Assembly (NCBI RefSeq): GCF_015207105.1
Contig: NZ_JADEXO010000008.1
Coordinates: 1-64,000 of the forward strand
DNA length: 64,000 nt
Origin: a cf. Phormidesmis sp. LEGE 11477
Lineage (GTDB): Bacteria > Cyanobacteriota > Cyanobacteriia > Phormidesmidales > Phormidesmidaceae
Direction: 5' to 3'
The notes under the pieces were generated by a model that was given only the letters and a program-made list of their open reading frames with translations, was not told the origin of the DNA and ran no database searches. Shown here piece by piece: positions 34,760-43,411 of this stretch. The translations under genes and the position numbers were made by a program. How positions within the stretch are numbered: the first letter of the stretch is position 1; each line of letters begins with the position of its first letter.

Positions 34760-37027
34760 TTAAACAATGCTAGCTCCCGGTTCTACGCTACGAATTGCAA
34801 CGACGGCAGGTTTGGGAGGCGCGTTTTCGGTGCCAGCTGGCCAGTTGGAGCCGACGGGCACGGCTCGCTGCTGTATGAAAGTTCTGCCGTCAGTGGTTTT
34901 CATTTCAAAGTCGCGCATTTCTGTGGCCATGTTCTGGCGAATGCCGTGACGCTCTCCAGGATGCTGAGCAGCGATAAATAGCGTGCTGCTATCTTCAGTG
35001 AAGAAGGGCCCTGTCAGCTCACATTCCATCGGGCCATAGGCAAACATTTTCGCTTCTCCAGCCTCTTCTCTGGCATTTTCTCCGGCTGTGCTGTTAGCAA
35101 GCGGAATTTTCCAGAGGGAGTTGTTGCCATAGATTCCTAGCAAGCCTGGGCCAACGATGGGTTCACCCGATTCGTCTTTACGGCCAGCAGGCACCGGATT
35201 GTTGTGTTTGCTGGTGGACATATCGGTGACCACCCAGAGATTGCCCTGGCTGTCGAATTCTAGGTTATCTGGGTTGGCAAAGCCGATGCCGCCATCTGTA
35301 GGTTCGCCGCCGATGGCTATCATCTCCCAGCTGAAAGTCAGAGCAGCGGGATCGTTGTCGGCCTCGATCAGTTTCATGATCCAGCCAGCTTCGTAGTCAG
35401 GTTCGCCATCGGGCCCAACGAAGATAGCTTTATCTGGGCCACCGTCTCCACCCGCCGAGCCAGAGGTGAAGGCAATGAAAAGTGTGCCATCTGGAGCGAT
35501 GTCAGTATCTTCAGGGCGAGCAGTAGCGGTGGCTCCGGCAGCGTTAGCGGCGAAGTGAGCGTCAATTAAGATAGCGCCTTGCTTTTCTTCTGGGGTCGCC
35601 CCTTCATAGAGATCGCCTAGAGTTGAAAAGTCTGCTTTTAGCTGCTGGGCGATCGCATCTTCTTCAACTTTGCCAAAGCCGCCTTCTGGGCGAATCGGCA
35701 GAGTCACCATGCCACCGACTACGTCGCTAGGGAGCACCGGATTGACAGGCGTTTCAGGCGCAAGCGGTAGCCAGCGACCAGTCCCGTCAGGGTTGAAGAT
35801 AGCGGCGTAGAGCATGCCATCACTCAGCAGTTGAGAATTGGCCTTATCAGTAGGATCTTGAACCGTGCTGGCGCTGACAAACTTATAGAGATGGCCGCCT
35901 CGGCGATCGCACCCCGAATAGAACGCCAGCTTCTTCCCAGCTTCGGCGCGAACGCCCACCGCCTCATGCCGATAGCGACCTATCCAGGTGTGCTTAGTGC
36001 CAAAATCGCTCGGATCGCTCGGATCGACTTCGACAATCCAGCCGTATTTATTACATGAAAGCCCTAGTACATTGCCCTGTCCATCAAAGTCAGTAGCAAA
36101 CGCCTTTTGACTAGGCTCAAATGAAGATCCGTCGCTATACACGGGTTCAGGAACCTGTGACTGGATATTTTCTTCGGCGCTAAGTACAGTTCCCCAGGGG
36201 GTGGTGCCGCCTGAACAGTTGCCGAAAGTGCCGATAATCTGATCGCCTAAACCGTCTGTATAGCCTTGAACGTCTGTTTTGTTGAAGATAGCGATCGCAG
36301 GGCCGGTAGATTTCAAGTATCTACCATCTTCTAGACCCGAAATTCCAGAGATTCGCCGCTCGCTCTCATGGCTGACCTTCGACCATTTTCCATCTGGGCT
36401 ACGCTGCACAAAAATAACGCCCAGACCTTGATCCAACAAGGCTTCCTTTGAGATTTGCAATATTCCATCTTTGAGTGGATTCCCCGCTGGCAGGGCAAAG
36501 GCGTCGATTTCTTCATCCTCCAAACTACCTAGCGCCTGCTTGACTTCTGCAAACGGTAGCGACTCTCCAATGACGGCAGCGTAAGTCTCGGCCCAGGTAT
36601 CGCTGCTGATGTACTCAAAGTTGATAGTGAGATAGCCCTCGTCTGGGCCAGTCGAGACAAAAGATAGGTAGTCGTTGTTATAGCCAAACCGTGAGTCGCC
36701 GATGGGGTCACCCCAGGCGGCAATTACATCGTAGGTGTAGCCGTCAGGGAGAATGATGTCGTCTTGAAGTTCATACTGAGCGTATTCAACTGGCTGCCGA
36801 TCGGCGCTGATATTAATAGCGTCGTAGGGCATAGGGCTTTTGAGTGGCTGGAACGGTGTCGCAGATGTTGCGGCGATCGTCGCATTCCCGGACTGGACTC
36901 CCGCTGTAGTGCTCTTTAGAGTAGCTGAGGTGGCCGCTCTGCTGGCTCGGTGACTGACTGGTTTGAGAGCGGTGGTGCCTGCGGCTGCCCCGAGAAATAG
37001 CAAAAGTTGCCGACGCTTTAGAGTCAT
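34760..37027 (-). CDS. phoX: PhoX-type alkaline phosphatase / DUF839 protein, Tat-exported
   Basis: From ATG 37027 the product is about 755 residues. It starts with a Tat-type signal (KRRQLLLFLGAAAGTTAL) and a Ser/Thr/Ala-rich linker, then the DUF839 (PhoX) beta-propeller: YTYDVIAAWGDPIG, FGNCSGGTTPWGTVLSAEEN, GWIVEVDPSDP, GRYRHEAVGV and FANPDNLEFDSQGNLWVVTDM. PhoX enzymes are Ca/Fe-dependent periplasmic phosphatases that release phosphate from esters. A TTG at 37066 would lengthen the N-terminus and break the signal. A candidate Pho box lies just upstream (37069-37101). Confidence 0.86.
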   Translation of the reverse strand: MTLKRRQLLLFLGAAAGTTALKPVSHRASRAATSATLKSTTAGVQSGNATIAATSATPFQPLKSPMPYDAINISADRQPVEYAQYELQDDIILPDGYTYDVIAAWGDPIGDSRFGYNNDYLSFVSTGPDEGYLTINFEYISSDTWAETYAAVIGESLPFAEVKQALGSLEDEEIDAFALPAGNPLKDGILQISKEALLDQGLGVIFVQRSPDGKWSKVSHESERRISGISGLEDGRYLKSTGPAIAIFNKTDVQGYTDGLGDQIIGTFGNCSGGTTPWGTVLSAEENIQSQVPEPVYSDGSSFEPSQKAFATDFDGQGNVLGLSCNKYGWIVEVDPSDPSDFGTKHTWIGRYRHEAVGVRAEAGKKLAFYSGCDRRGGHLYKFVSASTVQDPTDKANSQLLSDGMLYAAIFNPDGTGRWLPLAPETPVNPVLPSDVVGGMVTLPIRPEGGFGKVEEDAIAQQLKADFSTLGDLYEGATPEEKQGAILIDAHFAANAAGATATARPEDTDIAPDGTLFIAFTSGSAGGDGGPDKAIFVGPDGEPDYEAGWIMKLIEADNDPAALTFSWEMIAIGGEPTDGGIGFANPDNLEFDSQGNLWVVTDMSTSKHNNPVPAGRKDESGEPIVGPGLLGIYGNNSLWKIPLANSTAGENAREEAGEAKMFAYGPMECELTGPFFTEDSSTLFIAAQHPGERHGIRQNMATEMRDFEMKTTDGRTFIQQRAVPVGSNWPAGTENAPPKPAVVAIRSVEPGASIV

Positions 37028-37068
37028 AGCGTTATCCGTGCTTAGACGGTTGAGGAGTTCAGCCAAGC

Positions 37069-37101
37069 ATGTTAAGAACGCTAGGTTAAGAATAGATAAA
37101 C
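37069..37101 (-). promoter_or_regulatory. Candidate Pho box upstream of phoX
   Basis: On the minus strand the order is GTTTATCT, three bases, CTTAACCT, six bases, CTTAACAT. The first two fit the 8+3 spacing of cyanobacterial PhoB/SphR boxes (consensus near CTTAACCT repeats), but the third is out of phase by three bases. The site is about 40 bases upstream of the phoX ATG. Confidence 0.5.
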
Positions 37102-37164
37102 GGCTGATAAAGATCGCTTACAGATGGATATAGCCGCATTCGAAGACAGTAAGTCTACTTCTAG

Positions 37165-38334
37165 TTAGGCCGACTTTAGCGCCGCGATCGCCACCCCGCA
37201 ATCCGCCGCAATCTGTCGCTTTAGCTGCTCTATCGACTCAAATTTCTCTTCTGCTCGAACGAACCCTTCTAAGCTCACGGTCAGCAATTGGTCATACAAG
37301 TCTCCCGCCCAGTCAAGCAGATGAACTTCAATGCTCAGCGACTGTCCATCTACGGTAGGCCGATTGCCAATATTCATCACGCCGTTGATCACCTGAGTGC
37401 CACAGTCGGCAATGCCAGCAGTAGCGCTAGCATCATTAGCATTAGGAACACCATAGACGCGCACACTGTAGACGCCCGTACGGGGCAAATATTTATTGCT
37501 AGGCACCTTGAGATTAGCCGTCGGAAAGCCGATGGTACGTCCTAGCTGCTTTCCTTTTACGACTTTGCCAGTGAGGGTGTAGGGTCGTCCAAGCAGCTGA
37601 GCGGCAATATCGGGGTGACCTGTTTGCAAGGCCGATCGAATACGGGAGCTGCTGATGCGATCACCCTGTTCGTGCTTCAGTGAGACCTGCGTCACTGGGA
37701 TATTGTGTTTGGCTGCGATCGCCCTCAATCCATCCGCACTGCCGCTGCGCCCTTTGCCAAAGCGAAAATCATTGCCGACACTAATCTGCTGGGCATTCAA
37801 TCCTTTGATCAAGATCTGCTCTACAAAGTCTTGTGGGCTTAGCTCAGCAAGTGCCTGATCAAAAGGCAGCGTTACTAGCTGCTCAATTCCTAGCTGAGCA
37901 AGCTGCCAGGTTTTTTCGGCAATAGGCGTCAGCAACGGTCTTGAGGTGCCTGAGAAATACTCTTGAGGATGAGGCGCAAAGGTAACTACTGTTGCTAGAG
38001 GTTGAGCCTCTAACAGCCGAGAGTCAGTGCTATTAGCTGGAACCGTGCTGCCAGTGGGCCGAGTCCAACTGCTATTTTCATCGGCGATGCTCTGATGTAG
38101 AGCGGCCACTGATTGGGAGCTTAGCGGTCGCCTTAGGTCAGAAATGGTGCTTAGAGAAGCATTCGAGCTTGTACTTAAAGGGAGAGCTGAAGTCGCATTC
38201 TGAGAAGCGCGATCATCCAAAATCGCAGCCATTACCTGTCGATGGCCCAGATGCACGCCGTCGAAGTTGCCTAACGCTATATTTGTCGGCACCCTAGCCG
38301 ATTGCAAAGAAGAAGTAATCCACACGCTTAACAT
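37165..38334 (-). CDS. ribF: Bifunctional riboflavin kinase / FAD synthetase
   Basis: From ATG 38334 the product is 389 residues. The N-terminal FAD synthetase domain has IALGNFDGVHLGHRQV (nucleotidyl-transfer HxGH type) and VVTFAPHPQEYF; the C-terminal flavokinase has GRPYTLTGKVVKGKQLGRTIGFPTANL and a later VMNIGNRPTV. It phosphorylates riboflavin to FMN and adenylates it to FAD. A Ser/Thr/Ala-rich insertion of about 50 residues sits between GHRQVM and the VVTFAPHP strand (about residues 30-95). It is likely a flexible loop and another case of low-complexity expansion in a conserved enzyme. The frame continues 24 codons upstream to 38406. Confidence 0.92.
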   Translation of the reverse strand: MLSVWITSSLQSARVPTNIALGNFDGVHLGHRQVMAAILDDRASQNATSALPLSTSSNASLSTISDLRRPLSSQSVAALHQSIADENSSWTRPTGSTVPANSTDSRLLEAQPLATVVTFAPHPQEYFSGTSRPLLTPIAEKTWQLAQLGIEQLVTLPFDQALAELSPQDFVEQILIKGLNAQQISVGNDFRFGKGRSGSADGLRAIAAKHNIPVTQVSLKHEQGDRISSSRIRSALQTGHPDIAAQLLGRPYTLTGKVVKGKQLGRTIGFPTANLKVPSNKYLPRTGVYSVRVYGVPNANDASATAGIADCGTQVINGVMNIGNRPTVDGQSLSIEVHLLDWAGDLYDQLLTVSLEGFVRAEEKFESIEQLKRQIAADCGVAIAALKSA

Positions 38335-38440
38335 TCTGACATATAGACAGTCCATCAGCGCTGTCGTGTAGCGAGTGTCTGATATCTCTATAGTGTCTAA
38401 AAGCAAAAAATATAGCGTCTAAAAACGAAAAAAGACGCAG

Positions 38441-38481
38441 AAATAAAAAAGCCGAACCCGCTGTAATGAGCAGTTCGGCTT
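38441..38481 (-). terminator. Terminator after nblA
   Basis: On the minus strand AAGCCGAAC pairs with GTTCGGCTT, with an inner GCT/AGC extension, followed by TTTTTATTT. It lies 49 bases past the nblA stop. Confidence 0.88.
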
Positions 38482-38529
38482 AGATATCTAGTCATTTCAC
38501 ACGATGAAACGGGAAATTGGCAGTTGGCT

Positions 38530-38712
38530 TCAGGCATTCTTTAATAAGTGCTTGACTAGATTGTCCTTCACCATCATCTGCCGCATAACTTCTACGACAT
38601 ATTCCTGCGCTTGCTCTAGGCTCAGGCCTTTTACCTGATCCTTGACAACTTTTAGCTTGAACTGCTGTTCCATGCTAAGGCTGCCCGGCATTGTGTCACC
38701 TGATGTACTCAT
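38530..38712 (-). CDS. nblA: Phycobilisome degradation adaptor NblA
   Basis: The 60-residue product matches NblA in length and pattern: MEQQFKLKVVKDQVKGLSLEQAQEYVVEVMRQMMVKDNLVKHLL-type helices, forming the four-helix dimer that binds phycobiliproteins and hands them to the Clp protease. It is induced when nitrogen or sulfur is short and causes bleaching. Here it lies at the edge of the phycobilisome-rod island, is monocistronic with its own terminator, and has an NtcA-type promoter about 190 bases upstream. Confidence 0.95.
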   Translation of the reverse strand: MSTSGDTMPGSLSMEQQFKLKVVKDQVKGLSLEQAQEYVVEVMRQMMVKDNLVKHLLKNA

Positions 38713-39287
38713 AATGATTACTTCTCCTCAGAAGGTTAAACAGATCTGACCGATGTAGATAGATGCTTGAACGGCCATTGAGTTTGGTCATAAAGATAAA
38801 ACTCAACGAACAGATCGACAGATTAGAAGGTGCCCTGGGCTTAATCAGATGGTTGGGGGCTCTAACCAAAGTTGATTAGTGAAATTCTAACCTTGCTGCA
38901 CACTATCGTCAAATTGTAAACAGATTCGGTAGCAAGAGTTACTTAAATTAATTATTTAAAGTTATTGGTTCAATTTTCAACCACTGGCCACATGTAAGCT
39001 GTGTATGAAAATAGGCTTATAACCCTATTGACTAAGGAATCTATCAGCGGATTTTCGGATATTTATGAATCGCCTCAATTACAAATCATGTAGTTATGTT
39101 AACGATTTGGCTTAAGTAGCATGTTCATCCATAAGTCTAGTTCTATCGGTTTGTCAGCTATCCATAAGGCAGAAGCCAGCCTGTAAGGCAGAGCAAAGTG
39201 GCGATCGCAATTGCACCTAGCGGCGTGATATCTAGCAGCGTTATATTGATAAATAGCTTTTTAGAAACATGAAGGTAGACAGCCTCT
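38713..39287. other. Divergent region between nblA and cpcS
   Basis: This 575-bp gap holds the nblA promoter with an NtcA box (38900-38942) and a long nblA leader. The half nearest cpcS should carry its promoter, but I see no clear -35/-10 pair. It contains no gene. Confidence 0.6.
38900..38942 (-). promoter_or_regulatory. NtcA-activated promoter of nblA
   Basis: GTA-GCAAGAGT-TAC at 38929-38942 is an exact GTA-N8-TAC NtcA palindrome. On the minus strand it is followed after 23 bases by TAGTGT (38905-38900), which fits TAN3T. That is the canonical class II NtcA promoter spacing. The predicted transcript start is near 38893, giving a leader of about 180 nt before nblA. Confidence 0.85.
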
Positions 39288-39890
39288 ATGAACGTGATGG
39301 AGTTTTTTCAGCAGAGTGCCGGACAGTGGCAGTCTCAGCGCACGACTCACCACCTGCCATTTCGCCGCGCCGAGCTAGGTGGCTCTAATATCTCTGTAGA
39401 AGCGTTACCTGCTGATAACGAAAAGGTCGTTGAGATTTGCAAACTTCATGACGTTGATCCTAGCAGCGCAGTCGGTGGCGCTTATGTCCAGTGGAATGGT
39501 GAGATGGCCTGGGATAAAGAGGGCGAGGATCACAAAGGCTCTACCGTTTTTGCGCTGGTACCTGATGCCGATAACCCGCAGACAGGCAATTTACTTAGAG
39601 AACGTGGCTATGCTGAGATTGTGCCCGTGATTGGTCGCTTTGAAATGGACAGCGAGAACGGACTGGTATTGACGACTGAATACGAAACCATGAGCTCTAT
39701 TGAGCGCTTTTGGTTTCCTAACTCAGACTTGCGGATGCGTACCAGCGTAGTCAAAAGATTTGGAGGACTGAGTACAGCTTCTTTTTGCGCTGAGTCGCGA
39801 GTAGAAACAGTTCCTGAGAAAGAGAAAGACGACGCGGCTGCTCGTGAAGCGTTTGCGGTGGGCTCGCAGTATTCTGCTTTCGGCTGGTAG
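39288..39890 (+). CDS. cpcS: Phycobiliprotein lyase CpcS
   Basis: The 200-residue protein is a CpcS/CpeS lipocalin-type bilin lyase. It begins MNVMEFFQQSAGQWQSQRTTHHLPFRRAE and continues with GYAEIVPVIGRFEMD and ETMSSIERFWFPNSDLRMRTSVVKRFGG, which I recognise as the CpcS-I type. This type attaches phycocyanobilin to the conserved Cys near position 82-84 of phycocyanin beta and allophycocyanin subunits. It is convergent with cpcT, with only five bases between the stops. Confidence 0.9.
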   Translation: MNVMEFFQQSAGQWQSQRTTHHLPFRRAELGGSNISVEALPADNEKVVEICKLHDVDPSSAVGGAYVQWNGEMAWDKEGEDHKGSTVFALVPDADNPQTGNLLRERGYAEIVPVIGRFEMDSENGLVLTTEYETMSSIERFWFPNSDLRMRTSVVKRFGGLSTASFCAESRVETVPEKEKDDAAAREAFAVGSQYSAFGW

Positions 39891-39895
39891 CTCTT

Positions 39896-40486
39896 TTACA
39901 CCTGAACTTCATGGGCAAAGCGAGCTACCTTATCAAACTCAAACGGCCCAGCAACCGAGCCCCAAACCAGCTCGTCGGTTTCTGGATCTCGCCCTCTATC
40001 GTAGCTAGTCATGTGGCTTTCGGTAACGATAAACTCGTTGTCGAGATAGGTCGTTGCGCCTTTGCGGACAACGCTACATTTCTTGCCGGGTTCAACTTTG
40101 CCTCGAAAGCTTTCGCCCGTCCATTCGACGAAGATATCGCAACCATTCATCGGTTCTAAATCATCTGCGCTCAAAGTCGCTAGTTTCTCTAAATCGCGAG
40201 CTGCGCCATAAAATTTTTCTTCGTCTTTGACTTTATAGTTTTCTAGCAGGACATCATTTTCGCGCTGGATAAAGTGCAGCACTCGCACCCGATAAGGTTT
40301 GTCTAATTGAAAGCTGTAAGCCTGTTCTAGATAGAGACTGACCCCCGACTGAAAGCCTTTAGGCAGCGGACGCATACAGACTTTGATGTGAGCAAAGAAG
40401 GGCGGGTTTTCAAATGCCTGTGCTTGATTACTAAACTCTGCGGCCATCCACTGAGTTAGGGTTGCCACGTCGGTAGGGTGCGTCAT
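39896..40486 (-). CDS. cpcT: Phycocyanin beta Cys-153 lyase CpcT
   Basis: The 196-residue protein shows the CpcT/CpeT (DUF1001-like) pattern: LTQWMAAEFSNQAQAFENPP, FAHIKVCMRPLP, LYLEQAYSFQLDKPYRVRVL, NGCDIFVEWTGESFRGKVEPGKKC and DELVWGSVAGPFEFDK. It follows CpcT rather than CpeT in its conserved N-terminus. CpcT attaches phycocyanobilin to Cys-153 of phycocyanin beta, and the CpcB in this window has Cys153. It lies 65 bases downstream of cpeR on the same strand and may be read through from the cpe operon. Confidence 0.9.
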   Translation of the reverse strand: MTHPTDVATLTQWMAAEFSNQAQAFENPPFFAHIKVCMRPLPKGFQSGVSLYLEQAYSFQLDKPYRVRVLHFIQRENDVLLENYKVKDEEKFYGAARDLEKLATLSADDLEPMNGCDIFVEWTGESFRGKVEPGKKCSVVRKGATTYLDNEFIVTESHMTSYDRGRDPETDELVWGSVAGPFEFDKVARFAHEVQV

Positions 40487-40550
40487 GATATTTGAGTAGG
40501 ATTGAGACTGTCAGGTACTTTTAACTATCTTACGGCGCTATCTGATTACC

Positions 40551-40856
40551 CTATTGCCTTTCGTCAAAACGGGTACGAAAGCTACCGTATTTAATCCAGT
40601 ACTGGTTGAGATCGTGGTGCGGCGTGTGCAGACTAGCTTTGGCCTGATACAGCACGACCCGGCGGTGTGACCCGATCCAAATCTTCTTCAACGGCTCTAC
40701 CGAGATCAAAGTTCCACCTAGTGCTTCTACGCAGGCTTCAAACTTATCGACAGTTGAAGCCTCGACCGTTTCAAAAATAAAAAAATTGCCAGAACAAATC
40801 AGATGGCGGCTGCGAATCCAAGCCTTCATCTTTTTGGAAGCGGGCGGTGGCAGCAT
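40551..40856 (-). CDS. cpeR: Phycoerythrin operon activator CpeR
   Basis: The 101-residue protein has the CpeR pattern: LPPPASKKMKAWIRSRHLICSGNFFIFETVE, LGGTLISVEPLKKIW and HDLNQYWIKYGSFRTRF. CpeR is needed for expression of cpeBA and other phycoerythrin genes, including pebAB in Fremyella. It may resemble a PP2C-like fold, though no metal motif is obvious. The ATG at 40856 shares its A with the cpeT stop (TGATG), as in the conserved cpeSTR order; a GTG one codon upstream is possible. Confidence 0.92.
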   Translation of the reverse strand: MLPPPASKKMKAWIRSRHLICSGNFFIFETVEASTVDKFEACVEALGGTLISVEPLKKIWIGSHRRVVLYQAKASLHTPHHDLNQYWIKYGSFRTRFDERQ

Positions 40857-41497
40857 CACAAACGTCCTAGCGGCAGTTCGTGAGCAAAGCTTTCTCTTTT
40901 CTCGAATCTCAGCGCGCCTTCTGTAGAGCCCCAGACATGTTCATCCGTCTCTATATCCATGCCCTGATCGAGGCTGACCCAGGTGCGATCGCTCAGTTCT
41001 ACACGGCTCACCAAATAAGTCCATTTTCCCTGGCGCGGAATTCGACAGTTGTGTCCTGGCTCTACGCCACCGATAAACAAATCACCCTCTCGCTGAAAGA
41101 CCATCGAACATCCCTGCCGCCGAATTGCCCCCTCAGCCGGAATGGTCTTCAAGATGTCTGCATTGTGACCCGACCCTGCATAGGGAACACCGTCTTTAAA
41201 GCCATAGTTTTCAATATAAATTTGACCATCTTTGTCGATGACTCTGTGCAGCCCCTGACGATAAGGACTCCAAAGGTCATAATCGTAGACCTGTTCGGAA
41301 TAAAAGCCAATTCCACCTGGCAAGCCTAGCCCCTCAAAGAATTCGTAAGGCAGCGGCCTGAAAAATATGCGGATATGGGCAAAGTCAGTCAGCGCAGCGT
41401 CGGCCTGCTTAAAATTGCTGAAGTCTCCAGCCATCCAAGTGGACAGCGTGATTAGATCTGGACTCACTGAAGCGGAAGGGGCGATAGGCGCAGTCAT
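40856..41497 (-). CDS. cpeT: Phycoerythrin lyase CpeT
   Basis: The 213-residue protein has the CpcT/CpeT fold pattern: STWMAGDFSNFKQADAA, FAHIRIFFRPLPYEFFEGLGLPGGIGFYSEQVYDYDL, GCSMVFQREGDLFIGGVEPGHNC and DEHVWGSTEGALRFEK. The long PLPYEFFEGLG insertion separates it from CpcT. CpeT attaches phycoerythrobilin to Cys-165 of phycoerythrin beta. It is the fifth gene of cpeCDESTR and is translationally coupled to cpeR. Confidence 0.92.
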   Translation of the reverse strand: MTAPIAPSASVSPDLITLSTWMAGDFSNFKQADAALTDFAHIRIFFRPLPYEFFEGLGLPGGIGFYSEQVYDYDLWSPYRQGLHRVIDKDGQIYIENYGFKDGVPYAGSGHNADILKTIPAEGAIRRQGCSMVFQREGDLFIGGVEPGHNCRIPRQGKWTYLVSRVELSDRTWVSLDQGMDIETDEHVWGSTEGALRFEKRESFAHELPLGRL

Positions 41498-41647
41498 AGT
41501 CGATGGCTGAAATAAATGCTGACATGGAGATGGCTAGCAAGGCTGAAGCTAGGTTAGAGAGCTTTTTATCAGTCCTAGTAAAATTGTAGAAAAAAATATT
41601 TAGAAGTCATCGCGGTCTTCCTTGTATGATTCGTCGCATTCGGTTCA

Positions 41648-42190
41648 CTACTCTTCTTTCTTTTTGGGAGAAAGCCGAACTTCTGAAGAGAGCGAGGCCG
41701 TCGTCACCCCTTTGCCATCGCTAGTTTTAATCAGCGATACGCGAAAGCGCAGATTGTCACTAGCAAACCAGATTTTTTCTTCGGCAGCAGCGCGATCGTA
41801 TCGAGTTGTCAAAACAAATGTCTGGTCGGGATGAATGACATATTCACCCGCCGCAGGAATTGTTTCGGCGTAGCCTTGGTCGCGTAAGAGCTGACCGCTA
41901 TTAGTACCTTCTAAGCTAGGCACAGGTACTAGGATTGTCTGCCCCTTCAAAACATCGTCTTCATTCCAATCTGTTTCCCCTTCCCAGCTCATTTTGAAGG
42001 GAGCAGCAATTTTTCCAGGATTAACGCCTTGGCTCTCACACAGGGCAACCACGGCTGGATCGCTCTTTTCTAATCCTTCTATTTTAATCATTGAGCGAAT
42101 CTCTTCAAAATGGGCAAAGGCGAGGTGATGAGCGCTACGCTGCGATTTCCACTGCCCCAAAGAGCGCGCTACAAAGGTGTCTATGTCCAT
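41648..42190 (-). CDS. cpeS: Phycoerythrin lyase CpeS
   Basis: The 180-residue lipocalin-like protein starts MDIDTFVARSLGQWKSQRSAHHLAFAHFEEIRS and has LRDQGYAETIPAAGEY and RYDRAAAEEKIWFASDNLRFRVSLIKT. Position as the fourth gene of cpeCDESTR identifies it as CpeS, which attaches phycoerythrobilin to Cys-80/82 of phycoerythrin beta. By sequence alone it could also be called a CpcU-type member. It is separated from cpeE by 151 bases and from cpeT by 150. Confidence 0.85.
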   Translation of the reverse strand: MDIDTFVARSLGQWKSQRSAHHLAFAHFEEIRSMIKIEGLEKSDPAVVALCESQGVNPGKIAAPFKMSWEGETDWNEDDVLKGQTILVPVPSLEGTNSGQLLRDQGYAETIPAAGEYVIHPDQTFVLTTRYDRAAAEEKIWFASDNLRFRVSLIKTSDGKGVTTASLSSEVRLSPKKKEE

Positions 42191-42341
42191 TAGTTCAGCC
42201 GTATCAGATAATCGAGTTCACACAAAAGGGCCGAAGGCGCAGCGTTGATACGTCTTTGACCCTACTAAACAGATTAAAGGCTGATGCTCGCTTCTGCTGA
42301 CATACACCTATTGCCTGAACGGTAATAGGTCATTTAAAACG

Positions 42342-43103
42342 CTACGCGGGTTCGATGCTCAGAATTTTTCCGCCAGATCTTTGAATAGTGCGAATTTTAT
42401 TCTGTAGCTGGTTATAGCCAATCTCGAAAGACGCATTGCTGCGAGGAGTGCGGTCACCGCCAGTGTTTGCACCTGAAACCGCGATGCGGAAGCGACCATT
42501 TCGGCCCGTCCTACCCAAGCCAACGCCTTTTGGCGATTTGATTTTGGTTGAGAGGTTCCTAGCTAGATCGCCAGTCAGTTTGGATTTGCTGCCAGATTTG
42601 TTAGAAGCGTTGCCACCCGCTAAAACTAGCGTCCGGTTGTAGCGGACGTTTTTCATACCGGACTCAGTGTTTTGGCCGCGTAGATAAGGGACGGTGTTTT
42701 CGCCAAAGTTTTGACAGTATTCGTCACTATCAAGATAGGAATCAATTTCGCCTTCATATGCCCTAGTTGAATAGATAGCGGTATGAGCAGAAATCTCGCT
42801 TTGGTCTTCGGGGGCACGACCTAGCAAATTTTGAAAGTTCTTTTCGATAAAGGTGTAAGCGGAAGAGGCTTCAAAAAATAGGCTGCGATACAGATCAGAC
42901 TTGGCAACGGCTCGGACAAAGCCGCGAACGGTAATGTCTCCGTTACGTAAAAGCGATTCGCCACTTTCTAAGCGCTGGCTTTCCATGATGTGGTGATTGC
43001 CAAGTACCTGTTTGTACACAGCCTGGATGACAGCTTCCAAGTCATCTACTGAGGCATTGGGACGCAGCTCAACGGGCTCTGGACTTGTTACCCAAATCGA
43101 CAT
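42342..43103 (-). CDS. cpeE: Phycoerythrin-associated rod linker (CpeE position)
   Basis: The 253-residue protein has an N-terminal PBS_linker_poly domain (about residues 15-150: AVYKQVLGNHHIMESQRLESGES, VRGFVRAVAKSDLYRSLFFE, FQNLLGRAPED, EIDSYLDSDEY, FGENTVPYLRG). A Gly/Arg/Lys-rich linker follows, then a CpcD-like domain at about residues 203-253 (RFRIAVSGANT..., IRTIQRSGGKILSIEPA). Such linkers sit inside rod hexamers and join successive phycoerythrin discs. As third linker of cpeCDE it probably serves the most distal disc. CpeD and CpeE assignments rest mainly on gene order. Confidence 0.87.
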   Translation of the reverse strand: MSIWVTSPEPVELRPNASVDDLEAVIQAVYKQVLGNHHIMESQRLESGESLLRNGDITVRGFVRAVAKSDLYRSLFFEASSAYTFIEKNFQNLLGRAPEDQSEISAHTAIYSTRAYEGEIDSYLDSDEYCQNFGENTVPYLRGQNTESGMKNVRYNRTLVLAGGNASNKSGSKSKLTGDLARNLSTKIKSPKGVGLGRTGRNGRFRIAVSGANTGGDRTPRSNASFEIGYNQLQNKIRTIQRSGGKILSIEPA

Positions 43104-43411
43104 GGTGATTTCTCCGGTAGCGGCATGAAATGGAAAGCCGTATCCCGTACGGCTCTTGTTATCAGCTAACCGGATGTCGGATCAGTAAATGAGGAAATGT
43201 TTAAGTTCTACAAGCAATTTAACACTTGTGATTTTGCTACAGAAAAAGAGCTGAAAGCTCGGCGATCAACAGCGATTGAGAAAATTACGCTTAGAGAGAA
43301 AGAGCAATCTTCTTCAGCTATTGTTGCTTTGCCTTTAGCTCTTTTTCGGACGCACTTCTAGGTTTTGAAGCCTATTTTACAGCCGCCTCGAAATTGGCAC
43401 TCTGCTGAGCA
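43104..43411. other. cpeD-cpeE intergenic region
   Basis: This 308-bp spacer is unusually long within an operon. It holds a terminator-like hairpin (43243-43260), an AGCCGTA hairpin near 43139-43157, and a pair of inverted GAAAAAGAGCT/AGCTCTTTTTC arms about 80 bases apart. It contains no gene. Confidence 0.6.
43243..43260 (-). terminator. Weak terminator-like attenuator between cpeD and cpeE
   Basis: On the minus strand GAGCT-TTC-AGCTC is followed by TTTTTC. The stem is only five pairs, so partial termination is more likely than complete. It could lower cpeESTR relative to cpeCD. Confidence 0.45.

Noticed and set aside
38415-38438. GCGTCT/AGACGC hairpin beside the nblA terminator
   Set aside because: Six-pair stem with an A-rich loop and no proper T tract on either strand; the neighbouring hairpin explains termination.
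40880-41329. 149-codon plus-strand frame inside cpeT
   Set aside because: Shadow of the strongly recognised CpeT gene; no domain pattern.
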